From assembly GCF_030159055.1 (NCBI RefSeq), contig NZ_BQXQ01000005.1, forward strand, positions 62,001-126,000: a stretch of DNA of 64,000 nucleotides, in the 5' to 3' direction. The notes beneath the pieces are model-generated. The model was not told the DNA's origin and ran no database searches. It saw only the letters and a list, made by a program, of their open reading frames with translations. Source of the stretch: Acidovorax sp. SUPP3334. GTDB lineage: Bacteria; Pseudomonadota; Gammaproteobacteria; Burkholderiales; Burkholderiaceae_C. Shown piece by piece: positions 28,887 to 36,938 of this stretch. The stretch's first letter is position 1. Each line of letters opens with the position of its first letter. Position numbers and translations under genes: made by a program.

Positions 28887-30866
28887 CTAGCGCGAATCGG
28901 TCAGTCGGTTGATGGTGGCCATCAGCGCGTGGGGCTGCAGCGGCTTGCCGAGATGGGCGTCGAATCCCGCCTCCAGCGCGCGCTGCGCGTCCTGCGCGCG
29001 TGCGAACGCCGTCAGGGCGACGGCGATCGGCGCGGCCTTGCCCTCGGGCAGCGGCATGGAGCGCAGGGTGCGAACAAGGTCGTAGCCGTCGCGCCCGGGC
29101 AGGCCGATGTCGCACACCAGCACGTCGGGCCAGCGGTCGGCCAGTGCGAGCATGGCGGCGTCGTAGTCCCCTGCCTCGCGCAGCCGGGCGCCGCCGTCGG
29201 TCAGCACCACGGTGAGCATTTCGCGCGCATCGGGATGGTCTTCGACGATGAGAATGTCCAGGCCCGCCAGGGGCCGGTCGTGCATGGGCGGATCGATGAG
29301 CGCATCGTCGCTGCTGGAGGCCGCCAGCGCCAGATCGCCTCCCTTGTGGTCCACCGGCAGCGTCACCTGCATGGTGGTTCCGCGGTCCAGCCCGGCGCTC
29401 GTGGCCTTGGCTCGGCCGCCGTGCAGTTCGGCCAGTTGCTTGACGATCGACAGCCCCAGGCCCAGGCCGCCGTGGCGCCGGTTGTCCGGCGAGTCGCTTT
29501 GCGTGAAACGGTCGAACAGGTGGTCGATGAATTCGCTCGCGATGCCCCGGCCGTAGTCCTGCACCGAAAGGTGCAGCACGCCTTTTTCACGCCGCAGGAC
29601 CACGTCGATGCGCGCGCCGTCGTGCGAGAACTTGATGGCATTGGTCAGCAGGTTCCAGAAGATCTGCTGAAAGCGCGTCGGGTCCAGCCAGGCCGGGGCG
29701 CTGGCGTCGTGTTCTTCCAGCTCGACGCTGAGGTGCTTTTCGCGGATCGACGCCTGCAGGGCATCTATGGCGGAGCGCACCACGTCGGCAGGGTTGATCC
29801 ACTCCCGCTCCAGGTGCAGCTTGCCGCTGTTGATGCGCGAGACGTCCAGGATGTCGGAAATGATGCGTGCCTGCGCCTTCACGTTGCGGTGGATCGAATC
29901 CAGCCCCTTGAGCAATTCGGGCGTGCCGCCCCGGCGCTTGAGGATGTGCACCCACCCCGCAATGGCGTTGAGCGGTGTGCGCAACTCGTGCGACAGCACG
30001 GCGATGAAGTCGTCCTTCGTGCGGCTCAGCCGCTCCGCCGTGGCGCGGGCTGCCTGCTCGCGCTCCAGCACGTCCTGGCGGCGCGAGTCCAGCTCCATGC
30101 GCTCCGAAATGTCGGCCGCCATCGCCATGCGCAAGCCGGGCTCCACGTGGGCGGAAATGCTCCATTCCAGGTACACCCAGGTCCCGTCGGCGCGCTGCAG
30201 GGGAAACTCTCCCTGCCAGGGCTCGCCGCGCTCGCCGCCCACGGTTTTCTCGGTGACGAAGTCCAGCCACCCGGGCGGCGCGAAGTCGCTGATGGGATGG
30301 CCCAGCAGCTCGTCCCGCGAGCGGCCCAGCATGCGGGTCATGGCGGGGTTCACGTCGGTGAACCGGCCGTCGGGCTGGATCAGTCCGATGCCCGCCAGCG
30401 CCTGGCTGTAGATGGCCCGAAAGCGTCGGTCGCTGCGGCGCAGGCCGTCTTCGGCCATGCGCGCGCGGATCAGCGCCTGCAGCGTGCCCACGAGCACCGC
30501 CGGCTCCACCGGGTGGGTCAAATAGGCGTCTGCCCCTGCGTTCAGCCCGGTCACGCGGTCTTCGCTGTGCACATGGGCCGCGGACAGGTGCATCACCGGC
30601 AGCAGCGCCGTGCCGTCTTGCTGGCGGATGACGCGGCAAACCTCGAATCCGTCGATGTCGGGAAGGTGCACGTCCAGCACCACGGCCGACACGTCGGTCG
30701 CGGCCAGGCGGATGGCTTCGGTGCCGGTATCGGCTTCCACGGTCTGAAAGCCCGCAGCGCGAATCACCCGCACGGTGGAGTAGCGGGTGACAGGGTTGTC
30801 GTCCACCACCAGCACGGTGTGTGCCGTGCGGTCGATGGTCGTATGGATGGCGCTGACGTCTTGCAT
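28887..30866 (-). CDS. Hybrid histidine kinase: receiver-PAS-HisKA-ATPase-receiver
   Basis: 659 residues. An N-terminal receiver (about 15-135) has Asp in VVLDVHLPDIDG. A PAS domain (about 145-265) is followed by HisKA with LSHELRTPLNAIAG, an ATPase domain with NLLTNAIKFSHDG and GGLGLGLSIVKQ, and a second receiver with Asp in VLVCDIGLPGRDG. There are no membrane segments, so its input is cytosolic or via the N-terminal receiver. It begins 3 bases after the preceding kinase gene ends and stops 10 bases before the next start, all on the same strand. Confidence 0.92.
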   Translation of the reverse strand: MQDVSAIHTTIDRTAHTVLVVDDNPVTRYSTVRVIRAAGFQTVEADTGTEAIRLAATDVSAVVLDVHLPDIDGFEVCRVIRQQDGTALLPVMHLSAAHVHSEDRVTGLNAGADAYLTHPVEPAVLVGTLQALIRARMAEDGLRRSDRRFRAIYSQALAGIGLIQPDGRFTDVNPAMTRMLGRSRDELLGHPISDFAPPGWLDFVTEKTVGGERGEPWQGEFPLQRADGTWVYLEWSISAHVEPGLRMAMAADISERMELDSRRQDVLEREQAARATAERLSRTKDDFIAVLSHELRTPLNAIAGWVHILKRRGGTPELLKGLDSIHRNVKAQARIISDILDVSRINSGKLHLEREWINPADVVRSAIDALQASIREKHLSVELEEHDASAPAWLDPTRFQQIFWNLLTNAIKFSHDGARIDVVLRREKGVLHLSVQDYGRGIASEFIDHLFDRFTQSDSPDNRRHGGLGLGLSIVKQLAELHGGRAKATSAGLDRGTTMQVTLPVDHKGGDLALAASSSDDALIDPPMHDRPLAGLDILIVEDHPDAREMLTVVLTDGGARLREAGDYDAAMLALADRWPDVLVCDIGLPGRDGYDLVRTLRSMPLPEGKAAPIAVALTAFARAQDAQRALEAGFDAHLGKPLQPHALMATINRLTDSR

Positions 30867-30869
30867 GCG

Positions 30870-31817
30870 CTACTCTTTCTGGCTGTCCTGCGGCGTGCTG
30901 GTGGGAGAGGACTCATTGCCTGGCAGGCGCAGCGGCAGCGTCAGCGAAAACACCGAGCCCACGCCCGGCGTGCTCTCCAGCGCCACGGTGCCGCCGAGCA
31001 GTTCGGCCAGCTGCCGGCTCAGGGCCAGTCCCAGGCCGGTGCCCCGCAGGCGCTTTTGCAGCGACGAGCCGATCTGCGTGTAATCTTCGAACACGCTCGC
31101 CTGGAATTCCGGAGCGATGCCGATCCCCGTGTCCGCCACGGCAAAGCACACCCGCTCTCCTTCCAGGTTCGTCACCGACACGCGGACCTCGCCGCGCGGC
31201 GTGAACTTGAGCGCGTTGGAGATGAAGTTGCGCAGGATCTGCGAGAGCTTGCGGTCGTCGGTGTACAGCGGTGGAATCCCGTCGGGTTCTTCGAAATACA
31301 GGTTGACGTCCGGATTGGTCAGCACCGGCTTGAACATTCCGCGCAGCGCCTGGAACAGGTCCAGCATCTCGAACCATGCGGGGGAAATGTCCACGCGGCC
31401 GGCCTCGATCTTGGCCAGGTCGAGCAGGTCGTCCACCATGTCGGAGAACTCGCTGGCCATGCTCTGGATGAAGCCCACCTGGCGGGCCTGCTCCGGGTTG
31501 AGCGGCCCGTCCACATGGTCGGCCAGCAGGCGCGCGATGCTGCGGATGGAGTTGATCGGCGTGCGGAACTCGTGGCTCATGTAGGCCAGAAAACGGCTCT
31601 TCATGGCCGTGGCGTCACGCAGTTGCTCGGCCTGCTCGTCGAGCTCGGAATACAGCGCGACCACACCGTGGTTGGTGTCCTCCAGCTCGGCGCGCAGGTC
31701 GTTGATCTCCTGTTGGCTCGCGGCCAGTGCGGCCCGCAGGTCTTCGATCGATTCCTGCGTTGCCTCCGAGGGAACGGGGGAGGTGCGGTCCATGGGGGTT
31801 TTCTGGCTTTCGGTCAC
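30870..31817 (-). CDS. Histidine kinase with N-terminal coiled coil, stressosome-associated
   Basis: 315 residues with no classical sensor domain. Residues about 25-75 form a coiled coil containing TNHGVVALYSELDEQAEQLR, a motif I associate with kinases encoded beside RsbT-like ATPases. Then come HisKA (MSHEFRTPINSIRS) and an ATPase domain (NFISNALKFTPRG, GTGLGLALSRQ). GTG at 31817 overlaps the stop of the upstream phosphatase gene (GTGA), supporting coupled translation; ATG at 31793 is the alternative. It may read the stressosome state directly by protein contact, which is inference. Confidence 0.9.
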   Translation of the reverse strand: MTESQKTPMDRTSPVPSEATQESIEDLRAALAASQQEINDLRAELEDTNHGVVALYSELDEQAEQLRDATAMKSRFLAYMSHEFRTPINSIRSIARLLADHVDGPLNPEQARQVGFIQSMASEFSDMVDDLLDLAKIEAGRVDISPAWFEMLDLFQALRGMFKPVLTNPDVNLYFEEPDGIPPLYTDDRKLSQILRNFISNALKFTPRGEVRVSVTNLEGERVCFAVADTGIGIAPEFQASVFEDYTQIGSSLQKRLRGTGLGLALSRQLAELLGGTVALESTPGVGSVFSLTLPLRLPGNESSPTSTPQDSQKE

Positions 31818-32872
31818 TGGGTGTTCTGAACCACGACCACGGTAGCATCGTCCCGGGCGCGGTGGTGGTCGCGCAGCAGCACGGCCGCGACCAGCGTGGG
31901 GTCACTGCCCAGCAGGCGCTGGATGGTGGAGGACTGCCAGCGGGTTTCGACGCCGTCGCTGTGCACGATCAGCAGCGCATAGGGGGGCAGGTCGGTCGTG
32001 GTTTCCTGGGGGCGGCGCATGGTCATGCCCACGGTGCCGTGCTGCGTGACGATGGACCGGTCCGACAGGCCCGACACCACCCGCGCCACCACGTTGCCCA
32101 CGCCGGAGCTGACCACGGTGGCGGCGCCGGTATCGACCCGCAGGCAGCACACCGCCGCGCCGCGCGTGGTCTGCAGCTCGACGTGCATGTGCTCCAGCTG
32201 CTCGCGCAGGCCCCCGAACGGAGCGTCCAGAAACACTTGCGCCGCAGCGCCGGAGGCCTTCGCCGCCTCGCTGCCATGCCCCAGGCCATCGGCCACGAAA
32301 AGGGCGGCGCGCGGCCCGTCCAGCGCGATGGCCCATGCATCGCCGCACACGCTTTCGCCCGCCAGCGGCAGCCGGATGGCGCCCACCCGCAAGCTCTGCG
32401 GCGCGGCCGCCGGGCCGTCGGCCGTCTCCTTGCGCTGGCGCACGCGGGCCACGCAGGCCGTGCCCTGCGGCACGGAGGAATGGATGTCGAAGTCGTCGGC
32501 CAGCCGCTTCACCGCGCCCAGCCCCGCGCCTTGCGTGCCGCCGGTCGAATAGCCGTCGCGCATCGACAGCGGAAGGTCGTTGATGCCCGGTCCGTGGTCG
32601 ATGGCGATCACCTCCACCAGACCCAGCGCGGGCACCGCCGCGATCAGCAGCTGTCCTTCATGGGCGTGCAGGTGCAGGTTGTTCGCCAGTTCGGTCACCA
32701 CGATGGACAGGCGACCGCTGTCGGTGTCGTCCCAGCCCAGTTCGGCGCTGGCATGCGCAGCAAAGCGCCTCGCCTCGCCCACGCGGCTCGCATCGCCCAT
32801 CGGAAAGGCCGTATGGGTCCATCCCATCAGCAGCCGGGGGCTGTTGCCCGTGGCGGCCGCTGCTACTTCCAT
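31814..32872 (-). CDS. RsbT-like ATPase domain fused to SpoIIE/PP2C phosphatase (RsbX-like)
   Basis: 352 residues. The N-terminal half (about 15-150) is a GHKL ATPase of the RsbT/anti-sigma type (ELANNLHLHAHEGQ and GTQGAGLGAVKRL). The C-terminal half (about 165-350) is a PP2C-type phosphatase with the metal-binding aspartates in VADGLGHGSEAAKAS, HSDGVETRW and RARDDATVVVV. In Bacillus, RsbX dephosphorylates RsbR and RsbS to reset the stressosome, and position in the cluster suggests the same here. ATG at 32872 overlaps the rsbT stop by 10 nt. The frame continues upstream inside rsbT but without homology. Confidence 0.9.
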   Translation of the reverse strand: MEVAAAATGNSPRLLMGWTHTAFPMGDASRVGEARRFAAHASAELGWDDTDSGRLSIVVTELANNLHLHAHEGQLLIAAVPALGLVEVIAIDHGPGINDLPLSMRDGYSTGGTQGAGLGAVKRLADDFDIHSSVPQGTACVARVRQRKETADGPAAAPQSLRVGAIRLPLAGESVCGDAWAIALDGPRAALFVADGLGHGSEAAKASGAAAQVFLDAPFGGLREQLEHMHVELQTTRGAAVCCLRVDTGAATVVSSGVGNVVARVVSGLSDRSIVTQHGTVGMTMRRPQETTTDLPPYALLIVHSDGVETRWQSSTIQRLLGSDPTLVAAVLLRDHHRARDDATVVVVQNTQ

Positions 32873-33273
32873 TTGGTGATGCTCACGCGCGTGCCTTCTC
32901 CCGGCACCGTGTGGACGTCGAACTCGTTCACCAGCCGCTTGCTGCCCGGCAGGCCCAGGCCCATGCCGCCGCCCGAAGTCCACCCGTCGGTCAGGGCGAG
33001 CTTCAAATCGGGTATGCCGGGGCCCGTGTCTTCGAAATGCAGTTGCAGGCCATGGCGGCCCTGGCGCTCCAGCGTCTCCCAGCGCATCTGGCCGCCACCG
33101 CCGTGCACGAGCGTGTTGCGCGACAACTCGCTGGCTGCGGTGATGAGCTTGGTCTGGTCCACCAGCGAAAATTTCAGCTGCGTGCAGAGAACGCGAACGG
33201 TCTGCCTGCACAGGATAATGTGCTGCTCCGAGGCGATCGGCAGCGTGCCCGCCGGTTCAGCGGACAAGGCCAT
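32863..33273 (-). CDS. rsbT: Stressosome serine kinase RsbT
   Basis: 136 residues, a single GHKL-fold switch kinase. The N-box ELSRNTLVHGGGG binds Mg-ATP; GPGIPDL is the G1 box and GGGMGLGLPGSKRL the ATP lid. In the stressosome model RsbT is held by RsbR/RsbS, phosphorylates them on stress and is released to activate a partner. The start overlaps the rsbS stop by 17 nt. No RsbU, RsbV, RsbW or sigma-B is present nearby, so the downstream target must differ from Bacillus. Confidence 0.9.
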   Translation of the reverse strand: MALSAEPAGTLPIASEQHIILCRQTVRVLCTQLKFSLVDQTKLITAASELSRNTLVHGGGGQMRWETLERQGRHGLQLHFEDTGPGIPDLKLALTDGWTSGGGMGLGLPGSKRLVNEFDVHTVPGEGTRVSITKWK

Positions 33274-33631
33274 GCTCCTGGCGGATGCGGCCGAGCAGCA
33301 GCATCCCGCGTTCCACGTTGAGCGCCGTGCGCACGCCTTCCAGCGACAGGCCCAGCTCGACCAGCGTGATCGCCACGGCCGGCTGCATGCCGACGACGAC
33401 GGTGTGGGCCGAGAGGATGCGTGCGATACCCGAGATGGTGCTGAGCATGCGGCCCACGAAGGAGTCCACGATCTCCAGCCCCGAGATGTCGATCATCACG
33501 CCGGTGGCGCCGGTCTTGGCGATGCGGTCGGCCAGGTCCTCCTGAAGCACCAGGGCGGTCTGGTCCTGCATATCGACCTGGATGGTCACGAGCAGGGTCT
33601 CCCCCATGCGGAGGATGGGAATGCGGTCCAT
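33257..33631 (-). CDS. rsbS: Stressosome scaffold STAS protein RsbS
   Basis: A single STAS domain of 124 residues starting MDRIPILRMGETLLVTIQ. The phospho-acceptor serine is Ser57 in ISGLEIVDSFVGRML, matching the conserved Asp-Ser-Phe of RsbS (Ser59 in B. subtilis). It would form the core of the icosahedral stressosome with RsbR. ATG at 33631 lies 14 bases after the rsbR stop. A much longer frame extends upstream through rsbR but is a shadow. Confidence 0.92.
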   Translation of the reverse strand: MDRIPILRMGETLLVTIQVDMQDQTALVLQEDLADRIAKTGATGVMIDISGLEIVDSFVGRMLSTISGIARILSAHTVVVGMQPAVAITLVELGLSLEGVRTALNVERGMLLLGRIRQEHGLVR

Positions 33632-33645
33632 GGCGGTGCTCCGGC

Positions 33646-34488
33646 TCAGTCGGCGCGCGCGATGCGCCAGCCGGTTTTCTGCAGGGCCAGCGACAGCGCA
33701 TCCGCCAGGTTGGCGCGGGTGTGGATGCCTTGCAGGTCGATGCCCAGGTGCACGATGGTCTGTGCGATCTGCGGGCGGATGCCGCTCACGATGCAGTCCG
33801 CGCCCATGAGGCGGATGGCCGCCACGGTCTTGAGCAGGTGCTGCGCCACCAGCGTGTCCACGGTGGGCACGCCGGTGATGTCGATGATGGCCAGTTCCGA
33901 TTCGGTATCCACGATGCGCTGCAGCAGCGTTTCCATCACGACCTGCGTGCGGTTGCTGTCGAGCACGCCGATCATGGGCACGGCGAGCACGCCTTCCCAC
34001 AGCTTCACGACGGGGGTGGACAGCTCCAGCAGTTCTTCCTGCTGGCGTCGGATGATGTCCTCGCGCGCCTGCTGAAAGGTGTTGGCGGTGCGCTGGGCGA
34101 GCTGGTCGATCAGCGAAGTGGCGGACCACAGCGCCTGGCCCAGTTCTCCGGCTGCCGGCACCTTCTGCTGCAGCAGCGTGAACAGCGGCTTCTTCATGGC
34201 TTGAAGAAACACGGTGGTGTCGCCGGCCGTCTGGCCACGGGATGCGCGCGAGCGCGAAAGGGATTCGAGCGCCTGGTTCAGGTCTTGCCAGGCAGGGCCG
34301 TTGGCGCCCTGCGCATCGCCGCCGGCCTGCAGCGCGCTGCGCAGCAACTGCAGCAATTCGCGGGCTTCTGCCACGGTGGCGCGTTGGTGGTTGGAATCGT
34401 TGGAACCCGCTTCTGCCAGCCACTCGTCGAGGATGGCGGTTTCTTGGGTTTCCAGCAGGGAGAGAAGGGCCGGATGTTGCTGCTTCAT
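33646..34488 (-). CDS. rsbR: Stressosome sensor/co-antagonist RsbR
   Basis: 280 residues: a helical N-terminal sensor domain (about 1-150), non-heme and without PAS signature, then a linker helix and a C-terminal STAS domain (about 160-275) ending in HLGIDLQGI. Thr212 in ITGVPTVDTLVA and Ser178 in GVLDSNRTQ are spaced 34 residues apart, exactly like Thr205 and Thr171 of B. subtilis RsbRA. The first site is therefore a Ser rather than Thr. MKQQHP at 34488 is chosen as start; a start 9 codons upstream is possible. It is the first gene of the module. Confidence 0.9.
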   Translation of the reverse strand: MKQQHPALLSLLETQETAILDEWLAEAGSNDSNHQRATVAEARELLQLLRSALQAGGDAQGANGPAWQDLNQALESLSRSRASRGQTAGDTTVFLQAMKKPLFTLLQQKVPAAGELGQALWSATSLIDQLAQRTANTFQQAREDIIRRQQEELLELSTPVVKLWEGVLAVPMIGVLDSNRTQVVMETLLQRIVDTESELAIIDITGVPTVDTLVAQHLLKTVAAIRLMGADCIVSGIRPQIAQTIVHLGIDLQGIHTRANLADALSLALQKTGWRIARAD

Positions 34489-34768
34489 GGCCGTGCGCTT
34501 TGTGAATGAAGGCAAATTCTAACGGGCCAGGGCTTCGCGGCCGTTGGGGCGGACCCGGCCAGAAACCGGTTTCCACCAGGGTGTCGTGCGCTTGCACAGG
34601 GGTGGGGCAGGGCGGTGCCCAGTTGCACCAGCGCGGGCCGTGGAGAGTGGAGGCGACCCGCCCCCCCCGATGGGTGCCCGCCCGCACGAGGGATGGAGCG
34701 AATCGGTGCGGCCCCGTGTCCAGCGCTTCAAAGCGAAAATGCCGCCCGCCGCAGTATTCAATGGGTGT

Positions 34769-34791
34769 ATTGCTATAAAAAATATAGCAAT
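34769..34791 (+). repeat. Dispersed palindromic repeat, copy B (decayed)
   Basis: ATTGCTATA-AAAAA-TATAGCAAT, a perfect 9-bp inverted repeat. It is preceded by GGGTGT, which matches the GGGGGT before the hairpin of copy C. The upstream CCTCCAGCGCAATAA half is not recognisable except for a degenerate GCAGTATTCA. Confidence 0.6.
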
Positions 34792-34961
34792 TAAGGGCCG
34801 AAGGTCTGGATTGGCTGCTTTCGCCCCGCTTCCGAAGAAGGCCGCAGGCCCCGATCTTGCATCGGGTTTCCCACCGGAATACAGGGCGACACCCCGCCCG
34901 ATTTTCCGGCTTCCCGCCTGGTGGGATTGCGGGTCCGAATATCGGGCTTCTGCGTACTAAC

Positions 34962-34975
34962 CCTGTATAGACAGG
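34962..34975. promoter_or_regulatory. Candidate HutC operator upstream of ABC operon
   Basis: The palindrome CCTGTATAGACAGG shares TGTATA-n-ACAGG with the site before hutH (38567-38580). GntR/HutC regulators bind TGTATA-type palindromes; relief by urocanate is the known mechanism in other bacteria. It lies about 90 bases before the start of the binding-protein gene. Confidence 0.6.
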
Positions 34976-35067
34976 CCTGTCGCACCGCCATCATCCGGGC
35001 GTCGGAGCAGCACGGTGCGTGCCCCTGGCGGGTGCGCGACTCGATCTTTTCTTGTGAGGAGCAGATG

Positions 35068-36036
35068 ATGGGCCGATCGGTTGTGAAAATGGTGTCGCTG
35101 GCCGTCGCGGGCGTCGGTGTGATGGCGGGGCTCGCGGGCCCGGCCCAGGCGCAGGACGTGAAGATCGCGCTGGGCATGTCCGGCTGGACGGGTTTTGCAC
35201 CCCTCACGCTGGCCGACAAGGCGGGCCTTTTCAAGAAGCACGGGCTCGATGTCGAGCTCAAGATGATTCCGCAAAAGGATCGCCACCTGGCCCTGGCCTC
35301 CGAGGCCATCCAGTGCGCCGCCACCACCGTGGAGACGCATGTGGCCTGGAACGCCAACGGCGTGCCGATCGTGCAGATCTTCCAGATGGACAAGTCCTAC
35401 GGCGCCGACGGGCTGGCCGTGCGCAACGACGTGAAGGGCTTCGCCGACCTGAAAGGCAAGACCATCGGCGTGAGCGCTCCAGGCACCGCGCCGTACTTCG
35501 GCCTGGCCTGGATGCTGAACAAGAACGGCATGACGCTCAAGGACGTGAAGACCGTCTCGCTGGAGCCGCAGCCCGCCGCGCAGGCGTTCGTCTCCGGCCA
35601 GAACGATGCTGCCATGACCTACGAGCCGTATCTGTCCACCGTGCGCGCCAACCCGCAGGCCGGCAAGATCCTCGCCACCACCATCGACTACCCCATGGTG
35701 ATGGACACCGTGGGCTGCTCGCCCACCTGGCTCAAGGCCAACGCCAAGGCTGCGCAGGGGCTGGCCAACGCCTATTTCGACGCGCTCGAGATGATCAAGG
35801 CCGACCCGGCCAAGGCCAACGAGATCATGGGCTCGGCCGTCAAGCAAAGCGGCGAGCAGTTCTCCAAGTCGTCGGCCTACCTGCGCTGGCAGGACAAGGC
35901 GGCCAATCAGAAGTTCTTCGCGGGCGAGCTGATGCAGTTCATGAAGGAGTCGGTGCCGATCCTGCTGGAGGCCGGCGTGATCCGCAAGGCGCCTGAAAAG
36001 CTCGAAGCCACCTTCGACGCGCGCTTCATCCAGTGA
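35068..36036 (+). CDS. ABC transporter substrate-binding protein (NMT1/SsuA-like), hut-linked
   Basis: 322 residues with an N-terminal Sec signal peptide (basic MGRSVVK, hydrophobic core, cleavage probably after PAQAQ). The mature protein has the bilobed SsuA/TauA/ThiY fold (GMSGWTGFAPLTLADKAGLF; GKTIGVSAPGTAPYFGL). Members bind nitrate-, sulfonate- or pyrimidine-like solutes. Location in the hut region and the shared operator suggest histidine, urocanate or a related imidazole, which is inference. ATG at 35068 has GAGGAG six bases upstream; the adjacent ATG at 35065 is the alternative. Confidence 0.88.
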   Translation: MGRSVVKMVSLAVAGVGVMAGLAGPAQAQDVKIALGMSGWTGFAPLTLADKAGLFKKHGLDVELKMIPQKDRHLALASEAIQCAATTVETHVAWNANGVPIVQIFQMDKSYGADGLAVRNDVKGFADLKGKTIGVSAPGTAPYFGLAWMLNKNGMTLKDVKTVSLEPQPAAQAFVSGQNDAAMTYEPYLSTVRANPQAGKILATTIDYPMVMDTVGCSPTWLKANAKAAQGLANAYFDALEMIKADPAKANEIMGSAVKQSGEQFSKSSAYLRWQDKAANQKFFAGELMQFMKESVPILLEAGVIRKAPEKLEATFDARFIQ

Positions 36037-36056
36037 TGGCACGGGAGCCTGCCAAC

Positions 36057-36938
36057 ATGTCCGCAACGTCCGCCGTCCCCAGCCCGTCCACCGTGTCTGC
36101 GGGGGGAGGCGGTGCTGCCCCCGCCGCGACGCGGGTGGCGCGCACGGCCGGGGGGCGCCGCTCCATGGCGCCCCTCGAACCCGTCAGCCCGCGCGCCCGC
36201 TGGGTGCTGGGCCTGTCGTTCTTCGCCGTGTTCATCGCGGTGTGGTCGTTCTTCACGCTGGGGGGCTTCGTGTCGCCCACTTTCCTCGCCAGCCCGATCA
36301 CCATGCTCAAGGAAGGCGGTCTGCTGTTCACCGAGTACGGCTTTCACAAGGACATCGGCATGACCGTGTGGCGGGTGCTGGGCGGCTTCGTGCTGGCGGC
36401 CGTGGTCGCCGTGCCGCTGGGCATCGCGATGGGGGCTTGGAAGCCGGTGGAGGCGTTCTTCGAGCCTTTCGTGTCGTTCTGCCGCTACCTGCCGGCGTCG
36501 GCCTTCATCCCGCTGCTCATCCTGTGGGCGGGCATCGGCGAGGCGCAAAAGCTGCTCGTCATCTTCATCGGCTCGGTGTTCCAGATCACGCTCATGGTGG
36601 CCGTGACCGTGGGCAGCGCGCGCCGCGACCTGGTCGAAGCCGCCTACACGCTGGGCGCGGGCAACACGGGCATCGTGCGCCGCGTGCTCATCCCGGGCGC
36701 GGCGCCGGGCATCGCCGAAACGCTGCGGCTGGTGCTGGGCTGGGCCTGGACCTACGTGATCGTGGCCGAGCTGATCGGCTCGTCCTCCGGCATCGGCCAC
36801 ATGATCACCGACAGCCAGGCGCTGCTGAACACCGGGCAGATCATCTTCGGCATCATCGTGATCGGCGTCATCGGCCTGGTGTCCGACTTCGCTTTCAAGG
36901 CGGTCAACCGCCGCCTCTTCGCCTGGAGCACGCTATGA
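36057..36938 (+). CDS. ABC transporter permease, hut-linked
   Basis: About 293 residues with a variable Ala/Gly-rich N-terminus of about 45 residues and roughly six membrane segments (for instance VLGLSFFAVFIAVWSFFTLG and GGFVLAAVVAVPLGIAMGAW). The coupling-loop EAA-type motif EAAYTLGAGNTGIVRRVLIP contacts the ATPase. It belongs to the SsuC/TauC-type permeases. ATG at 36057 has GGGAG nine bases upstream; ATG at 36036, overlapping the upstream stop (TGATG), is the other candidate. Confidence 0.9.
   Translation: MSATSAVPSPSTVSAGGGGAAPAATRVARTAGGRRSMAPLEPVSPRARWVLGLSFFAVFIAVWSFFTLGGFVSPTFLASPITMLKEGGLLFTEYGFHKDIGMTVWRVLGGFVLAAVVAVPLGIAMGAWKPVEAFFEPFVSFCRYLPASAFIPLLILWAGIGEAQKLLVIFIGSVFQITLMVAVTVGSARRDLVEAAYTLGAGNTGIVRRVLIPGAAPGIAETLRLVLGWAWTYVIVAELIGSSSGIGHMITDSQALLNTGQIIFGIIVIGVIGLVSDFAFKAVNRRLFAWSTL

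Larger units (their letters stand above)
34489..35067. other. Intergenic region between rsbR and the hut ABC operon
   Basis: About 580 bases separating divergent operons. It holds a decayed copy of the dispersed repeat (34769-34791) and a HutC-type operator (34962-34975). Neither half contains a frame with a ribosome binding site. The promoter of the stressosome operon must lie in the left part and that of the transporter near the operator. Confidence 0.5.

Noticed and set aside
28650-31829. Open frame of about 1059 codons on the plus strand, opposite the hybrid kinases.
   Set aside because: Antisense shadow of clear kinase genes in high-GC DNA; His/Ala/Gln/Val-rich composition and no motifs.
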